Below, piece after piece: positions 27,774 through 35,792 of a stretch of 64,000 nucleotides of DNA (positions are counted from its first letter, which is position 1; each line of letters begins with the position of its first letter). Below the pieces are notes generated by a model. The model saw only the letters and a program-made list of their open reading frames with translations, was not told the DNA's origin and ran no database searches. Where the stretch lies: NCBI GenBank assembly GCA_963815645.1, contig CAWFHL010000001.1, forward strand, positions 930,001 to 994,000, given 5' to 3'. The DNA is from JBBRHQ01 sp963815645. GTDB taxonomy: Bacteria; Actinomycetota; Thermoleophilia; Solirubrobacterales; 70-9. A program made the position numbers and the translations under genes.

Positions 27774-29216
27774 ATGGAGCCGCCGCCGACCCCTCAAGAG
27801 CACCCCAGCAGGGCCGGGTTCCCCGGCGGCGGCCACACGGGCCTCGACCCCGGCGTGCAAAGGCTGCTCGCCGAGTCCCGGAGCCGCCAGGTGAGCGAAT
27901 TCAGCCGCCGCGAGCTGAGCACGGAGGCGATAGTCGCCGCCTCGTTCCTAGCCGCTGCAACCGCCTCGGCCCTGCTCCTGCCCAGCTCGCGTGGCTTCGA
28001 TCCCTGGGTCGCGCTCGCCGCGGTCGCGGCGCTCGCGCTGAGCGCCCGGGTCGAGTTCCACACCGGCGCCGGGTGGACGGTGCCGACCCAACTGGTCTTC
28101 GTGCCGATGCTCTTCGTCCTTCCGACTCCGGACGTCCCCGCCCTGGTCGCCGCCGGACTGCTGCTCTCCAAGGTGGCCGAGTACGCGAGAGGGGAGGTTC
28201 GCCCCGAGCGCGCCCTACTCGCGTTCGGGGACTCCTGGTACTCGGTTGGCCCGGCGGTGATCATCTCCCTTGCGGGCGCCGAGGTCCCCCAGTGGGGCGA
28301 CTGGCCGGTCTACCTGGCGGCGCTCTGCTCGCAGCTGGGGACCGACGCCGCGATCTCGGTGCTTCGCGCCCGCTTCGGCCTCCGGGTGCCGATCCTCTCC
28401 CAGCTCAGCGAGCTGCGGAGCGTCTACCTGGTCGACGCCCTGCTCGCCCCGATCGGCCTGCTTGCCGGCTTCGCCAGCCAGGAGCAGAGCTTCGCCTTCC
28501 TGCTGGTGCTGCCGCTGGCGGCGCTGCTGGCGTTCTTCGCCCGCGAGCGCCAGGCACGGATCGACTCCGCCGTCGCGCTCAGCGACGCCTACCGCGGAAC
28601 CGCTCTGCTGCTCGGCGAGCTGATCTCGGCCCGCGACGAGTACACCGGCGAGCACAGCCGCAGCGTCGTCATCCTCTCGATCGAGGTTGCCGAGCGAATC
28701 GGGCTGAGCGAGCGCCAGAAGCGGGAAGTCGAGTTCGCCGCCCTCCTGCACGACGTCGGCAAGATCTCCACCCCGCAGGAGATCCTCCACAAGGCCGAGC
28801 CGCTCACCGACGAGGAGTTCGAGGTGATGAAGAAGCACGTCATCGACGGCCAGCTGATGCTGGAGCGGATCGGCGGCACCCTGGGCGAGGCCTCCTACAT
28901 CGTCCGCACCCATCACGAGCGCTTCGACGGCAGCGGCTACCCCGACGGCCTCGCCGGCGAGGAGATCCCGATGCCGGCGAGGATCATCGCCGCCTGCGAC
29001 GCTTTCAACGCGATGACGACCGACCGCCCCTACCGGCAGGCGATGTCGGTCGCGACCGCCCTCTCGACCTTGCGCGCCGGCGCCGGGACCCAGTTCGACC
29101 CCGAGGTCATCGCGACCCTGACCGAGCTGATCGAGGCCTCCCTGCAGCGGATCGGTGGCGACCCCGGCAAGGCCCCTCCACCCGACAGCGACTGGCTGGA
29201 GGCGCTGCGTGCCTGA
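27774..29216 (+). CDS. Membrane HD-GYP domain phosphodiesterase
   Basis: 480 aa. Residues 45-255 form an integral-membrane sensor of several helices (VAASFLAAATASALLLPSSR, PTQLVFVPMLFVLPTPDVPA, FAFLLVLPLAALLAFFARER). A C-terminal HD-GYP domain follows: EYTGEHSRSVVILSIEVAER, the HD pair in AALLHDVGKIS, and HHERFDGSGYPDGLAGEEIP, which contains HHE and the GYP signature. All metal ligands appear present, so it should hydrolyse cyclic di-GMP to pGpG or GMP. The stimulus sensed by the membrane part is unknown. It overlaps the next gene by 8 bp. Confidence 0.92.
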   Translation: MEPPPTPQEHPSRAGFPGGGHTGLDPGVQRLLAESRSRQVSEFSRRELSTEAIVAASFLAAATASALLLPSSRGFDPWVALAAVAALALSARVEFHTGAGWTVPTQLVFVPMLFVLPTPDVPALVAAGLLLSKVAEYARGEVRPERALLAFGDSWYSVGPAVIISLAGAEVPQWGDWPVYLAALCSQLGTDAAISVLRARFGLRVPILSQLSELRSVYLVDALLAPIGLLAGFASQEQSFAFLLVLPLAALLAFFARERQARIDSAVALSDAYRGTALLLGELISARDEYTGEHSRSVVILSIEVAERIGLSERQKREVEFAALLHDVGKISTPQEILHKAEPLTDEEFEVMKKHVIDGQLMLERIGGTLGEASYIVRTHHERFDGSGYPDGLAGEEIPMPARIIAACDAFNAMTTDRPYRQAMSVATALSTLRAGAGTQFDPEVIATLTELIEASLQRIGGDPGKAPPPDSDWLEALRA

Positions 29217-29964
29217 GGAACTCTCCACTTCCCTGCAGCGGCTGCTCCCCGAGGCCTCCTCGATCACGATTGAGGAGGCGATGGACTCATACAGGCCGTT
29301 CGAGCATCCACGCGAGGAGCGGCCCTTCGTCGCGGTCAACTTCGCCACGACCCTCGACGGGCGGGCGGCGATCGACGGGCGCTCGGGAAAGATCGGCTCG
29401 GACGCCGACACCGAGATGCTGCAGCGCCTGCGGACTCGGTTCGACGCCGTGATGGTCGGTGCCGGGACGATGCGCGCCGAGCGCTACGGCCGGATCGTCT
29501 CCAAATCGCAATGGCGCCGGCACCGGGAGCGGATCGGCCTCTCCCACGACCCCCTCGCGGTTATCGTCAGCGGTCGCCTCGACCTTCCCTGGGACGCGCC
29601 CATCTTCAGCTCGGGAGGCTTCGAGATCGTCGTCTTCACAGCGTCCGAGGCGGAGCCTCCGGAGACCGAGACCCCGCTGCAGGTGATCCGCCACGACCAG
29701 TGGGTCAACATCGCCGGCGCGTTGCGCTACCTGCGGCGGGAGCACGGGATCAGGGCGCTTCTGTGCGAGGGAGGCCCGGGGTTGCACGGGGAGCTCGAGT
29801 CAGCCGGGCTGGTCGATGAGCTCTTCCTGACGATCGCGGCGAAGCTCTCCGGGGGCCAGGGCCCCCACATCCTCGAGGGCGAGCTGCTCGAGGTCGCCGA
29901 GCTCGAGCTGATCTGGCTGCTGGAGCGCCGGGGCGAGCTCTTCGCCCGCTACCGCCGCCGCTGA
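29209..29964 (+). CDS. RibD C-terminal (dihydrofolate-reductase-like) family protein
   Basis: 251 aa from the GTG at 29209, eight bases inside the HD-GYP stop. It has the pyrimidine reductase fold of RibD/RibG: FVAVNFATTLDGRAAIDGRS at residues 43-62, FDAVMVGAGTMRAERYGRI, the nucleotide-binding RALLCEGGPGLHGELESAGL VDELFLTIA and GGQGPHI. The deaminase half of RibD is absent, so it may be a stand-alone 5-amino-6-(5-phosphoribosylamino)uracil reductase or a reductase of another pterin-like substrate. No other rib gene is near, so the riboflavin role is only family-based. Confidence 0.85.
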   Translation: MPEELSTSLQRLLPEASSITIEEAMDSYRPFEHPREERPFVAVNFATTLDGRAAIDGRSGKIGSDADTEMLQRLRTRFDAVMVGAGTMRAERYGRIVSKSQWRRHRERIGLSHDPLAVIVSGRLDLPWDAPIFSSGGFEIVVFTASEAEPPETETPLQVIRHDQWVNIAGALRYLRREHGIRALLCEGGPGLHGELESAGLVDELFLTIAAKLSGGQGPHILEGELLEVAELELIWLLERRGELFARYRRR

Positions 29965-30016
29965 CCCAGCCGCGGTAGCGTTCGGCCTACATCACCCGAG
30001 AGAGGAAGGCCGAGAC

Positions 30017-31267
30017 ATGGACTTCAATCCCAGCCCCCAGGTCGAGTCGCTGCGCGAGCGCGTCGTCGCCTTCATCGAGGAGCACGTCTACCCGAGCGAG
30101 CGCGAGGCCGCCGAGGCACTGGATGCAGAGGTTACCGTGGACTCCGACGTCGCCTACCCGGAGATCCTGGTCGAGCTGCGCGAGCGGGCCAAGTCGGAGG
30201 GGCTCTGGAACCTGTTCATGCCCGACGAGCGCTACGGCCCGGGCTTGACCAACTGGGAGTACGGGATGCTCTGCGAGGAGATGGGCCGCAGCCCGATCGC
30301 CGCCCCGATGGCCTTCAACTGCTCTGCCCCCGACACAGGCAACTCCGAGATCCTCGCCGAGCACGGAACCGAGGAGCAGAAGGAGGCCTGGCTGGCGCCC
30401 CTGCTCGACGGGCAGATCCGCTCCTGCTTCTCGATGACCGAGCCCGAGGTAGCCGGCTCGGATCCGACCACCCTGCAGACGCGGGCGGTGCGGGACGACG
30501 ACGGGTGGGTGATCGACGGCCACAAGTGGTTCACCTCGGGAGCGGTCGGTGCCTCGCTGGCGATCGCGATGGTCGTCACCGACCCCGAGGCGGCGCCCTA
30601 CGCGCGCGCCTCGATGATCCTCGTGCCGACCGACACCCCCGGCTTCAACCTGATCCGCCCGGTGCCGGTGATGGGGCACGACGGCGGCCCGGGGCACTGC
30701 GAGATCCGCTACGAGGAGTGCCGGGTGCCCGCCGCCAACCTGCTCGGCCCCGAGGGGGCGGGCTTCACGATCGCCCAGGACCGGCTGGGCCCGGGGCGCA
30801 TCCACCACTGCATGCGGGCGATCGGCACTGCGGAGCGGGCAATCGAGATGATGTGCCGGCGCGCAAACTCCAGGGAGGCGTTCGGCGGGGCGCTCGCCGA
30901 GAAGCAGTTCGTCCAGGACTTCATCGCCCGCTCGCGGATGGAGGTCGACCAGGCGCGGCTGCTGACCCTGTATGCAGCCTGGAAGATGGACACGGCCGGC
31001 AAGCGCGCCGCCCGCCAGGAGATCTCGATGATCAAGGTGGTCGCCGCGAACGTCGTCATGGACGTGCTCGACCGCGCCATCCAGGTGCACGGAGCGCTGG
31101 GGATGACCGACGACACTCCGCTGGCGATGATGTGGCGGTTCAGCCGCATGCTGCGGATCGCCGACGGACCCGACGAGGTCCACAAGATGGTGATCGCGCG
31201 GCGCGAGGTGGGGCGCTGGGCGAAGCGGGCGGAGACCGAGGCGCAGGCGGAGACTGCTAAGGCCTGA
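30017..31267 (+). CDS. Acyl-CoA dehydrogenase of the ACAD10/11 type
   Basis: 416 aa flavoprotein. Landmarks: FSMTEPEVAGSDPTTLQ (substrate/FAD loop), VIDGHKWFTSGAVGASL, GPGHCEIRYEECRVPAANLL, and the C-terminal IQVHGALGMTDDTPLAMMW then RMLRIADGPDEVHK. The ADGPDEVH ending is characteristic of ACAD10/11 and bacterial homologs that act on 4-phosphoryloxyacyl-CoA rather than in simple beta-oxidation. GAGAGAGGAAGG lies 10 bp before ATG 30017. Its 3' end overlaps the convergent kinase gene by 11 bp. With the kinase and HAD genes beside it, all three domains of human ACAD10 are present as separate genes. Confidence 0.92.
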   Translation: MDFNPSPQVESLRERVVAFIEEHVYPSEREAAEALDAEVTVDSDVAYPEILVELRERAKSEGLWNLFMPDERYGPGLTNWEYGMLCEEMGRSPIAAPMAFNCSAPDTGNSEILAEHGTEEQKEAWLAPLLDGQIRSCFSMTEPEVAGSDPTTLQTRAVRDDDGWVIDGHKWFTSGAVGASLAIAMVVTDPEAAPYARASMILVPTDTPGFNLIRPVPVMGHDGGPGHCEIRYEECRVPAANLLGPEGAGFTIAQDRLGPGRIHHCMRAIGTAERAIEMMCRRANSREAFGGALAEKQFVQDFIARSRMEVDQARLLTLYAAWKMDTAGKRAARQEISMIKVVAANVVMDVLDRAIQVHGALGMTDDTPLAMMWRFSRMLRIADGPDEVHKMVIARREVGRWAKRAETEAQAETAKA

Positions 31268-32312
31268 GGCGCACAGCGGCCTCATCGGCAGCCTCGGCAA
31301 GCCGCTCGACGATCTTCGCGAACTGTTCGAAGCCCTCGCCTGAATCCCCGTACTGGCCCGCCGCGTAGCGGGCGAAGACGCCCTCGAGGATGATCGCCAG
31401 CTTCCAGTAGCCGAGGGCGACGAAGAAGTCGAGCTGGCCGAGGTCGCGGCCGGAGCTCCGGGCATAGCGCTCGGCCAGATGCTCCCGGGTCGGGAAGCCG
31501 GGGGCCATCGTCGCCGGCTCGAACAGGGGGACGAACTCGTCGCCCGGCTCGGACCAGTAGACCATCAGCAGCCCGACGTCGGCGAGCGGATCGCCTAGGG
31601 TGCAGAGTTCCCAGTCGACCACCGCGGCGACCTCGCCGGCCGGCGAGAGGATCATGTTGTCGAGCCGGTAGTCCCCGTGGACGATCGTCGCCGGTCCCTG
31701 CTCGGGAATGCGCGCGGCGAGACGGGCGTGGACCGAGTCGACGACCTCCAGCTCCCGGGTCTTCGACTTCTCCCACTGCCCGTGCCAGCGGTGAAGCTGG
31801 CGGGCGACGTAGTCGGATTTCTTGCCGAGCTGGCCGAGGCCGACCCCTTCGGGAGAGACGTCGTGGATCGCCACCAGGGTGTCGACCACCCGCTCGCCGA
31901 TCGCCCGGCGGTCATCGCGCTCGGGGAAGACCTCGGCCTCGGTGGCCGAGCGCAGAATCGGTCCCTCGACGAACTCCATCACGTAGAAGGGTGCTTCGTT
32001 CACGGCCTCGTCCTCGCAGAGGCCGACCACCGGCGGTACCGGGACGGGGGTCGGCGCGAGGGCAGAGATCACCCGGTGCTCTCGGCCCATGTCGTGGGCG
32101 GAGCCGAGGCGCTTGCCGAGCGGCGGACGCCGCAGCGCCCATTTGTGCCCGGCGGCGTCGGCAACCTCGTAGGTGAGGTTGGAGCGCCCGCCCGAGACGC
32201 GCTCGAAGGCGAGGGGCGGCTCGGCGGCCGCGACGTTGTCGGCGAACCAGCCTTCGACCCCGGCACGGTCGATCCCGTCCGATGCCTGCGTCCCGATAGC
32301 CTCGTCGCCCAT
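31257..32312 (-). CDS. APH-fold phosphotransferase (ACAD10/11-type acyl kinase)
   Basis: 351 aa from the ATG at 32312. Kinase-like fold: GGRSNLTYEVADAAGHKWAL RRP (ATP lysine region), the catalytic loop TIVHGDYRLDNMILSPAGEV and the metal-binding AAVVDWELCTLGDPLADVG. The DYRLDN and DWELCTLGDPLADVG segments are those of the ACAD11/FadE36 group, not of antibiotic kinases. Predicted to phosphorylate the 4-hydroxyl of an acyl-CoA, preparing it for the dehydrogenase next door. The frame is open 115 codons upstream, but that part overlaps the divergent HAD gene. Confidence 0.9.
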   Translation of the reverse strand: MGDEAIGTQASDGIDRAGVEGWFADNVAAAEPPLAFERVSGGRSNLTYEVADAAGHKWALRRPPLGKRLGSAHDMGREHRVISALAPTPVPVPPVVGLCEDEAVNEAPFYVMEFVEGPILRSATEAEVFPERDDRRAIGERVVDTLVAIHDVSPEGVGLGQLGKKSDYVARQLHRWHGQWEKSKTRELEVVDSVHARLAARIPEQGPATIVHGDYRLDNMILSPAGEVAAVVDWELCTLGDPLADVGLLMVYWSEPGDEFVPLFEPATMAPGFPTREHLAERYARSSGRDLGQLDFFVALGYWKLAIILEGVFARYAAGQYGDSGEGFEQFAKIVERLAEAADEAAVRLRP

Positions 32313-32325
32313 CGTGGCGAAGCAT

Positions 32326-32949
32326 ATGGCCGGCAGCGACACTGACAGAGCCCTGCTGATCGATTTCGGAGGCGTCCTGACCACGCCAGTCTGGGACAGC
32401 TTCGCTGCCTTCTGCCTGCAGAAGGGTCTCGACGAAGGCGCGGTGAAGCGGCTGTTTCGCGAGGACCCCGCGGCGCTCGCCGATCTGCGCTCTCTGGAGA
32501 CCGGGGCGATCACCGAGGAAGAGTTCGAGCGGCGCTTCGGCGCCCGCCTCGGCCTCGAGGACAGCTCGCAGCTGATCGACAGCCTGTTCGCCGGGATGAT
32601 CCCGGAGGAGTCGATGACCACGGCGGTGCGCTCGGCGCGTGCCGCAGGCGTCCCCACGGGGCTGGTCTCGAACTCCTGGAGCGTCGACCATTACGATCGC
32701 AGGCTCCTGGCGGAGCTGTTCGACGCGGTGGTGATCTCCGCCGAGGTGCACATGCACAAGCCGCAGCCGGGGATCTACCTGCTGGCGGCAGAGCGGGTCG
32801 GGAAAGCCCCGGAATCCTGCCTGTTCGTCGACGACCTGCGCGAGAACTGCGACGGCGCCAAGGTGGTGGGCATGACCCCGGTGCTCCACCGCGAACCGGA
32901 GGAGACGATCGTGATGCTCGAGCGCCTCCTGAACATCCCCCTCCGCTAG
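32326..32949 (+). CDS. HAD-superfamily hydrolase (ACAD10 N-terminal-like)
   Basis: 207 aa. HAD motifs: LLIDFGGVLTTPVW (motif I; the second acid of DxD is replaced by glycine, as in the DMGGVL of ACAD10 HAD domains), TGLVSNSWS (motif II), HKPQPGIYLLAAERVG (motif III lysine) and CLFVDDLRENCDGAKVVGM (motif IV). The nucleophile Asp is retained. Loss of the second acid usually weakens phosphatase activity, so a regulatory or altered role is possible. Its ATG is 13 bp from the divergent kinase ATG. Confidence 0.88.
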   Translation: MAGSDTDRALLIDFGGVLTTPVWDSFAAFCLQKGLDEGAVKRLFREDPAALADLRSLETGAITEEEFERRFGARLGLEDSSQLIDSLFAGMIPEESMTTAVRSARAAGVPTGLVSNSWSVDHYDRRLLAELFDAVVISAEVHMHKPQPGIYLLAAERVGKAPESCLFVDDLRENCDGAKVVGMTPVLHREPEETIVMLERLLNIPLR

Positions 32950-32953
32950 CCGG

Positions 32954-32996
32954 GTGGGACCTTTCGGGTGCCTATATGGCGCTTCAAAGGTCCCAC
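32954..32996. terminator. Bidirectional terminator between HAD and DMT genes
   Basis: Perfect 11-bp inverted repeat GTGGGACCTTT (32954-32964) and AAAGGTCCCAC (32986-32996), 21-nt loop containing a second weak stem. It ends in A and T runs on either side, suiting the two convergent genes. Confidence 0.7.
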
Positions 32997-33011
32997 GTCG
33001 GCTCGGGGGCC

Positions 33012-33860
33012 TCAGCCGGCGGCGATCAAGAGTACGCCGATCAGGGCAAGGGCGACTCCGGCCCGCTGGACTCGCGCCAGGCGCTCGCCCAGCACCACCC
33101 GGGCGAGGAGGACGGTGACGATCGGGAACAGCGAGCCTCCGACCGCGACAAGCGAGAGAAGGCCCTCGCTGCTGGCCAGCGCGATCAGCGTGTTGGCGGC
33201 GGCGTCGAGGCAGCCGATCAGAACCAGCACCCCGAGGGTGCCGGGGGCGATCCCGCGGGGCGGGCGGCGGAGGAGGAAGGTGAGGGCGATCGCCAGCGTC
33301 CCGCCGAGCCGTGCGAAGGTCGCCGCCCACAGCGGGTCATCGGAGGCAGCGCGGTCGATGCCGACGAAGAACAGCCCGAAGCCGAGACCGGCGAGCCCCG
33401 CGAGGACGAGGGCGCGGGTCGAGACCGCCACGGCATGAGGGACCTCTGCCTCGCGGACCGCCATCACGATCCCGCATAGCGCCGCGATCAGGCCGGCGAT
33501 CTGCACGCCGCCCGGGGACTCCCCCCTGAGCAGGCCGACCGCGACCGGGACGACGACTCCCATCGAGACGAGGGGCGAGATGATGCTGACCGGGCCGATC
33601 GCCATGGCGCTGTAGAAGAGGGAGATCGCGGCGGCGCCGCAGACTCCGCCGATCAACGCCACCGCCGCCTCCCCGGGGGTGAGCGAGCCACCCGTGATAA
33701 ACGCCGCGGTCGCGATCAACACTAGGCCGGTCGGGTAGCTGATGGAGACCACCCAGAGCACCGGCGTGCGGCGTGAAGCCTGTCCCCCGAGGAAGTCGGA
33801 AATGCCCCAGGAGACGCTCGCGCTCAACGAAAGTGCGATTGCGAAGGTCTGCGGTGTCAC
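33012..33860 (-). CDS. EamA/DMT-superfamily transporter
   Basis: 282 aa with ten hydrophobic helices in two EamA repeats: first SVSWGISDFLGGQASRRTPV to AVGLLRGESPGGVQIAGLIA, second GLGFGLFFVGIDRAASDDPL to ARVVLGERLARVQRAGVALA. Drug/metabolite exporter fold; substrate not predictable. The 3' end adjoins a bidirectional terminator; the 5' end diverges from the histidine kinase with 34 bp between starts. Confidence 0.9.
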   Translation of the reverse strand: MTPQTFAIALSLSASVSWGISDFLGGQASRRTPVLWVVSISYPTGLVLIATAAFITGGSLTPGEAAVALIGGVCGAAAISLFYSAMAIGPVSIISPLVSMGVVVPVAVGLLRGESPGGVQIAGLIAALCGIVMAVREAEVPHAVAVSTRALVLAGLAGLGFGLFFVGIDRAASDDPLWAATFARLGGTLAIALTFLLRRPPRGIAPGTLGVLVLIGCLDAAANTLIALASSEGLLSLVAVGGSLFPIVTVLLARVVLGERLARVQRAGVALALIGVLLIAAG

Positions 33861-33894
33861 GAGGCGCCGCTACTGTAGGGCGGAGCGCCCCAAC

Positions 33895-35415
33895 GTGAAC
33901 GCCACGCTTGCCAACCGACTGAGGATCGGCTTCGCGATCACCTTCGTACTGCTGGCGGCGGTGGCGGTGGTCGGAGTCGGAAACCTGCTCGACCTGCGCC
34001 ACAACTTCGAGCGGAGCACCGGGCAGTCCTACGCGCGCCAGATCAACGACCCGAAGACCGCCAACGACGAGATCGCGATTCGGGCGACGCTCGATCGCCA
34101 GGTCACCGACGACACCCGGCGAACCACGATCCTCTTCGCCGCGCTGCTCGTCGCCTGCCTGCTGACCGCCGGGTTCGTCTTCGACCGGCTGATCGCCTCG
34201 ATCGAGCGGCCCCTGCAACGATTGGTCGATGCCGCCGGGAAGCTGGCCAGCGGCGACCTGCGGGCGCGGGTCGGCGTCGGCGGGCCATCGGAGACCGCGG
34301 CGCTGGGGGTCGCCTTCAACGAGATGGCGGACGAGCTGCAATCGGCATACCGCCGCCTGGAGGAGAGCCGTGAGCGTCTCTCGGTGACCCTCGAGAGCCT
34401 CTCCGACGGGGTGATCACCCTCGATGAGTCGGGCACGGTCACCGACGCCAATCCCGCCGCCCGCCGGCTCGTCCCGTGGGCCGACGTAGGCACCCCGATC
34501 CGCGAGCTGCTGGCCAGCCTCGCCGACCGACGCTCGATCGAGCGTCTGCTGGCGGGCGGCGAGCCTCGCGAGCTACACCTTGGCGAGGGCGAGTCGATCC
34601 TGGCGATCACCGCCTCGAAGCTCGGCGCCGAGGAGGGCGGCACGGTGCTCTCGGTACGAGACATCTCCCAGCGGGCGCGCTTGGAGCGGATGAAGGACGA
34701 GTTCGTGCTGACCGCCTCGCACGAGCTGCGCAGCCCGCTGACCTCGGTGCAGGGCTTCGCCGAGCTGCTATTGCTGGAACGCGACCGGCTCAGCTCGAAG
34801 CAGGCCGAGACGGTCGAGATCATCCTCGACAACACCCGGCACCTGGTGCGGTTGCTCAACGACCTGCTCGACCTGGCCCGAAGCGACGCCGGACGGCTGA
34901 CCGTGCAGCCGGTGCCGACCGAGGTCGAGCCGCTGGTCACCGAGGCGGTCCGCTCGATGGGCACCCAGGCCGAGAGGCGCCGGCAGGAGCTGCGGCTCGA
35001 CGTCGAGCCCGCCCTACCGCAGATCTCGGTCGAGCCCGACCGGATCCGCCAGGTGCTGGTCAACCTGCTCGCCAACGCCAACGAGTACTGCCCGGAGGGC
35101 TCGACCATCAAGGTGACCGCGATGCGGGGTGCGGACGGGGTCGTGATCGCCGTCTCCGACGACGGCCCCGGGATCCCGGCGCAGCAGCGCGAGCACATCT
35201 TCGAGCGCTTCGTACGGGGCGAGGCGGGGCTGACTCAACGGGTCAGCGGCAGCGGCCTCGGGTTGGCGATCTCGAAGTCCCTGGTCGAGCTGCACGGCGG
35301 GTCGCTCGACCTCGAATCGGCGCCGGGCGAGGGCTCGACCTTCCGCATCGTCCTGCCGGCGGTCCCGGTCCTCCCACATCGTGGAGCCGGACAGCGCCTG
35401 CTGGAGAGCCACTGA
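33895..35415 (+). CDS. Membrane sensor histidine kinase
   Basis: 506 aa from the GTG at 33895. Two helices (FAITFVLLAAVAVVGVGNLL and TILFAALLVACLLTAGFVFD) bracket a short extracellular loop. A HAMP segment (ASIERPLQRLVDAAGKLASG), a PAS-like domain (LESLSDGVITLDESGTVTDA), an HisKA domain with the phospho-acceptor in FVLTASHELRSPLTSVQGFA and an ATPase domain follow. The last has NANEYCPEG (N box), SDDGPGIP (G1) and GSGLGLAISKSLVELHGG (G2). All boxes are intact. The TGA overlaps the ATG of the receiver gene, so the two form a two-component pair. TACTGT at 33871-33876 is a possible -10. Confidence 0.93.
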   Translation: MNATLANRLRIGFAITFVLLAAVAVVGVGNLLDLRHNFERSTGQSYARQINDPKTANDEIAIRATLDRQVTDDTRRTTILFAALLVACLLTAGFVFDRLIASIERPLQRLVDAAGKLASGDLRARVGVGGPSETAALGVAFNEMADELQSAYRRLEESRERLSVTLESLSDGVITLDESGTVTDANPAARRLVPWADVGTPIRELLASLADRRSIERLLAGGEPRELHLGEGESILAITASKLGAEEGGTVLSVRDISQRARLERMKDEFVLTASHELRSPLTSVQGFAELLLLERDRLSSKQAETVEIILDNTRHLVRLLNDLLDLARSDAGRLTVQPVPTEVEPLVTEAVRSMGTQAERRRQELRLDVEPALPQISVEPDRIRQVLVNLLANANEYCPEGSTIKVTAMRGADGVVIAVSDDGPGIPAQQREHIFERFVRGEAGLTQRVSGSGLGLAISKSLVELHGGSLDLESAPGEGSTFRIVLPAVPVLPHRGAGQRLLESH

Positions 35416-35792
35416 TGGCGCGAATTCTGGTCGCCGACGACTCCGAGACGATCCTCCTGCTGCTTCGCACCAGGCTGGAGATGGAGGGCTATGAGGTGAT
35501 CACGGCGGCGGACGGCGCCGAGGCCAGCGAAGAGCTCTTGCGGCGCGGACCCGGTGAGGGGCCCGACCTGTTGCTGCTCGACGCGATGATGCCCCGCAAG
35601 TCCGGGCTCGACGTGCTGCGCGAGGTGCGCGCCGCCGGAAGCGAGATCCCGGTGCTGATCGTCAGCGCCCACGGCGAGGCGATGGCCGCGGCGCGCAGCG
35701 ACGAAGCCAGCGCCAGCGGCGTCCTCGGCAAGCCGATCGACTTCGCCGAGCTGCTCCGTCGGGTCGCGGAGCTGCTCGGCGAGCGCGGCTAG
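35415..35792 (+). CDS. Single-domain response regulator (receiver)
   Basis: 125 aa, CheY-like: ILVADDSETILLLLRTRLEM with the acidic pair, the phospho-acceptor in LLLLDAMMPRKSGLDVL, Ser in IVSAHGEA and Lys in VLGKPIDFAELL. There is no output domain, so signalling must pass to another protein. The start overlaps the kinase stop by one base, and the 3' end overlaps the helicase gene by 4 bp. Confidence 0.93.
   Translation: MARILVADDSETILLLLRTRLEMEGYEVITAADGAEASEELLRRGPGEGPDLLLLDAMMPRKSGLDVLREVRAAGSEIPVLIVSAHGEAMAAARSDEASASGVLGKPIDFAELLRRVAELLGERG

Noticed and set aside
31257..32312. Aminoglycoside resistance kinase
   Set aside because: The fold is shared, but the DYRLDN and DWELCTLGDPLADVG motifs and the acyl-CoA dehydrogenase neighbour point to the ACAD10/11 group.
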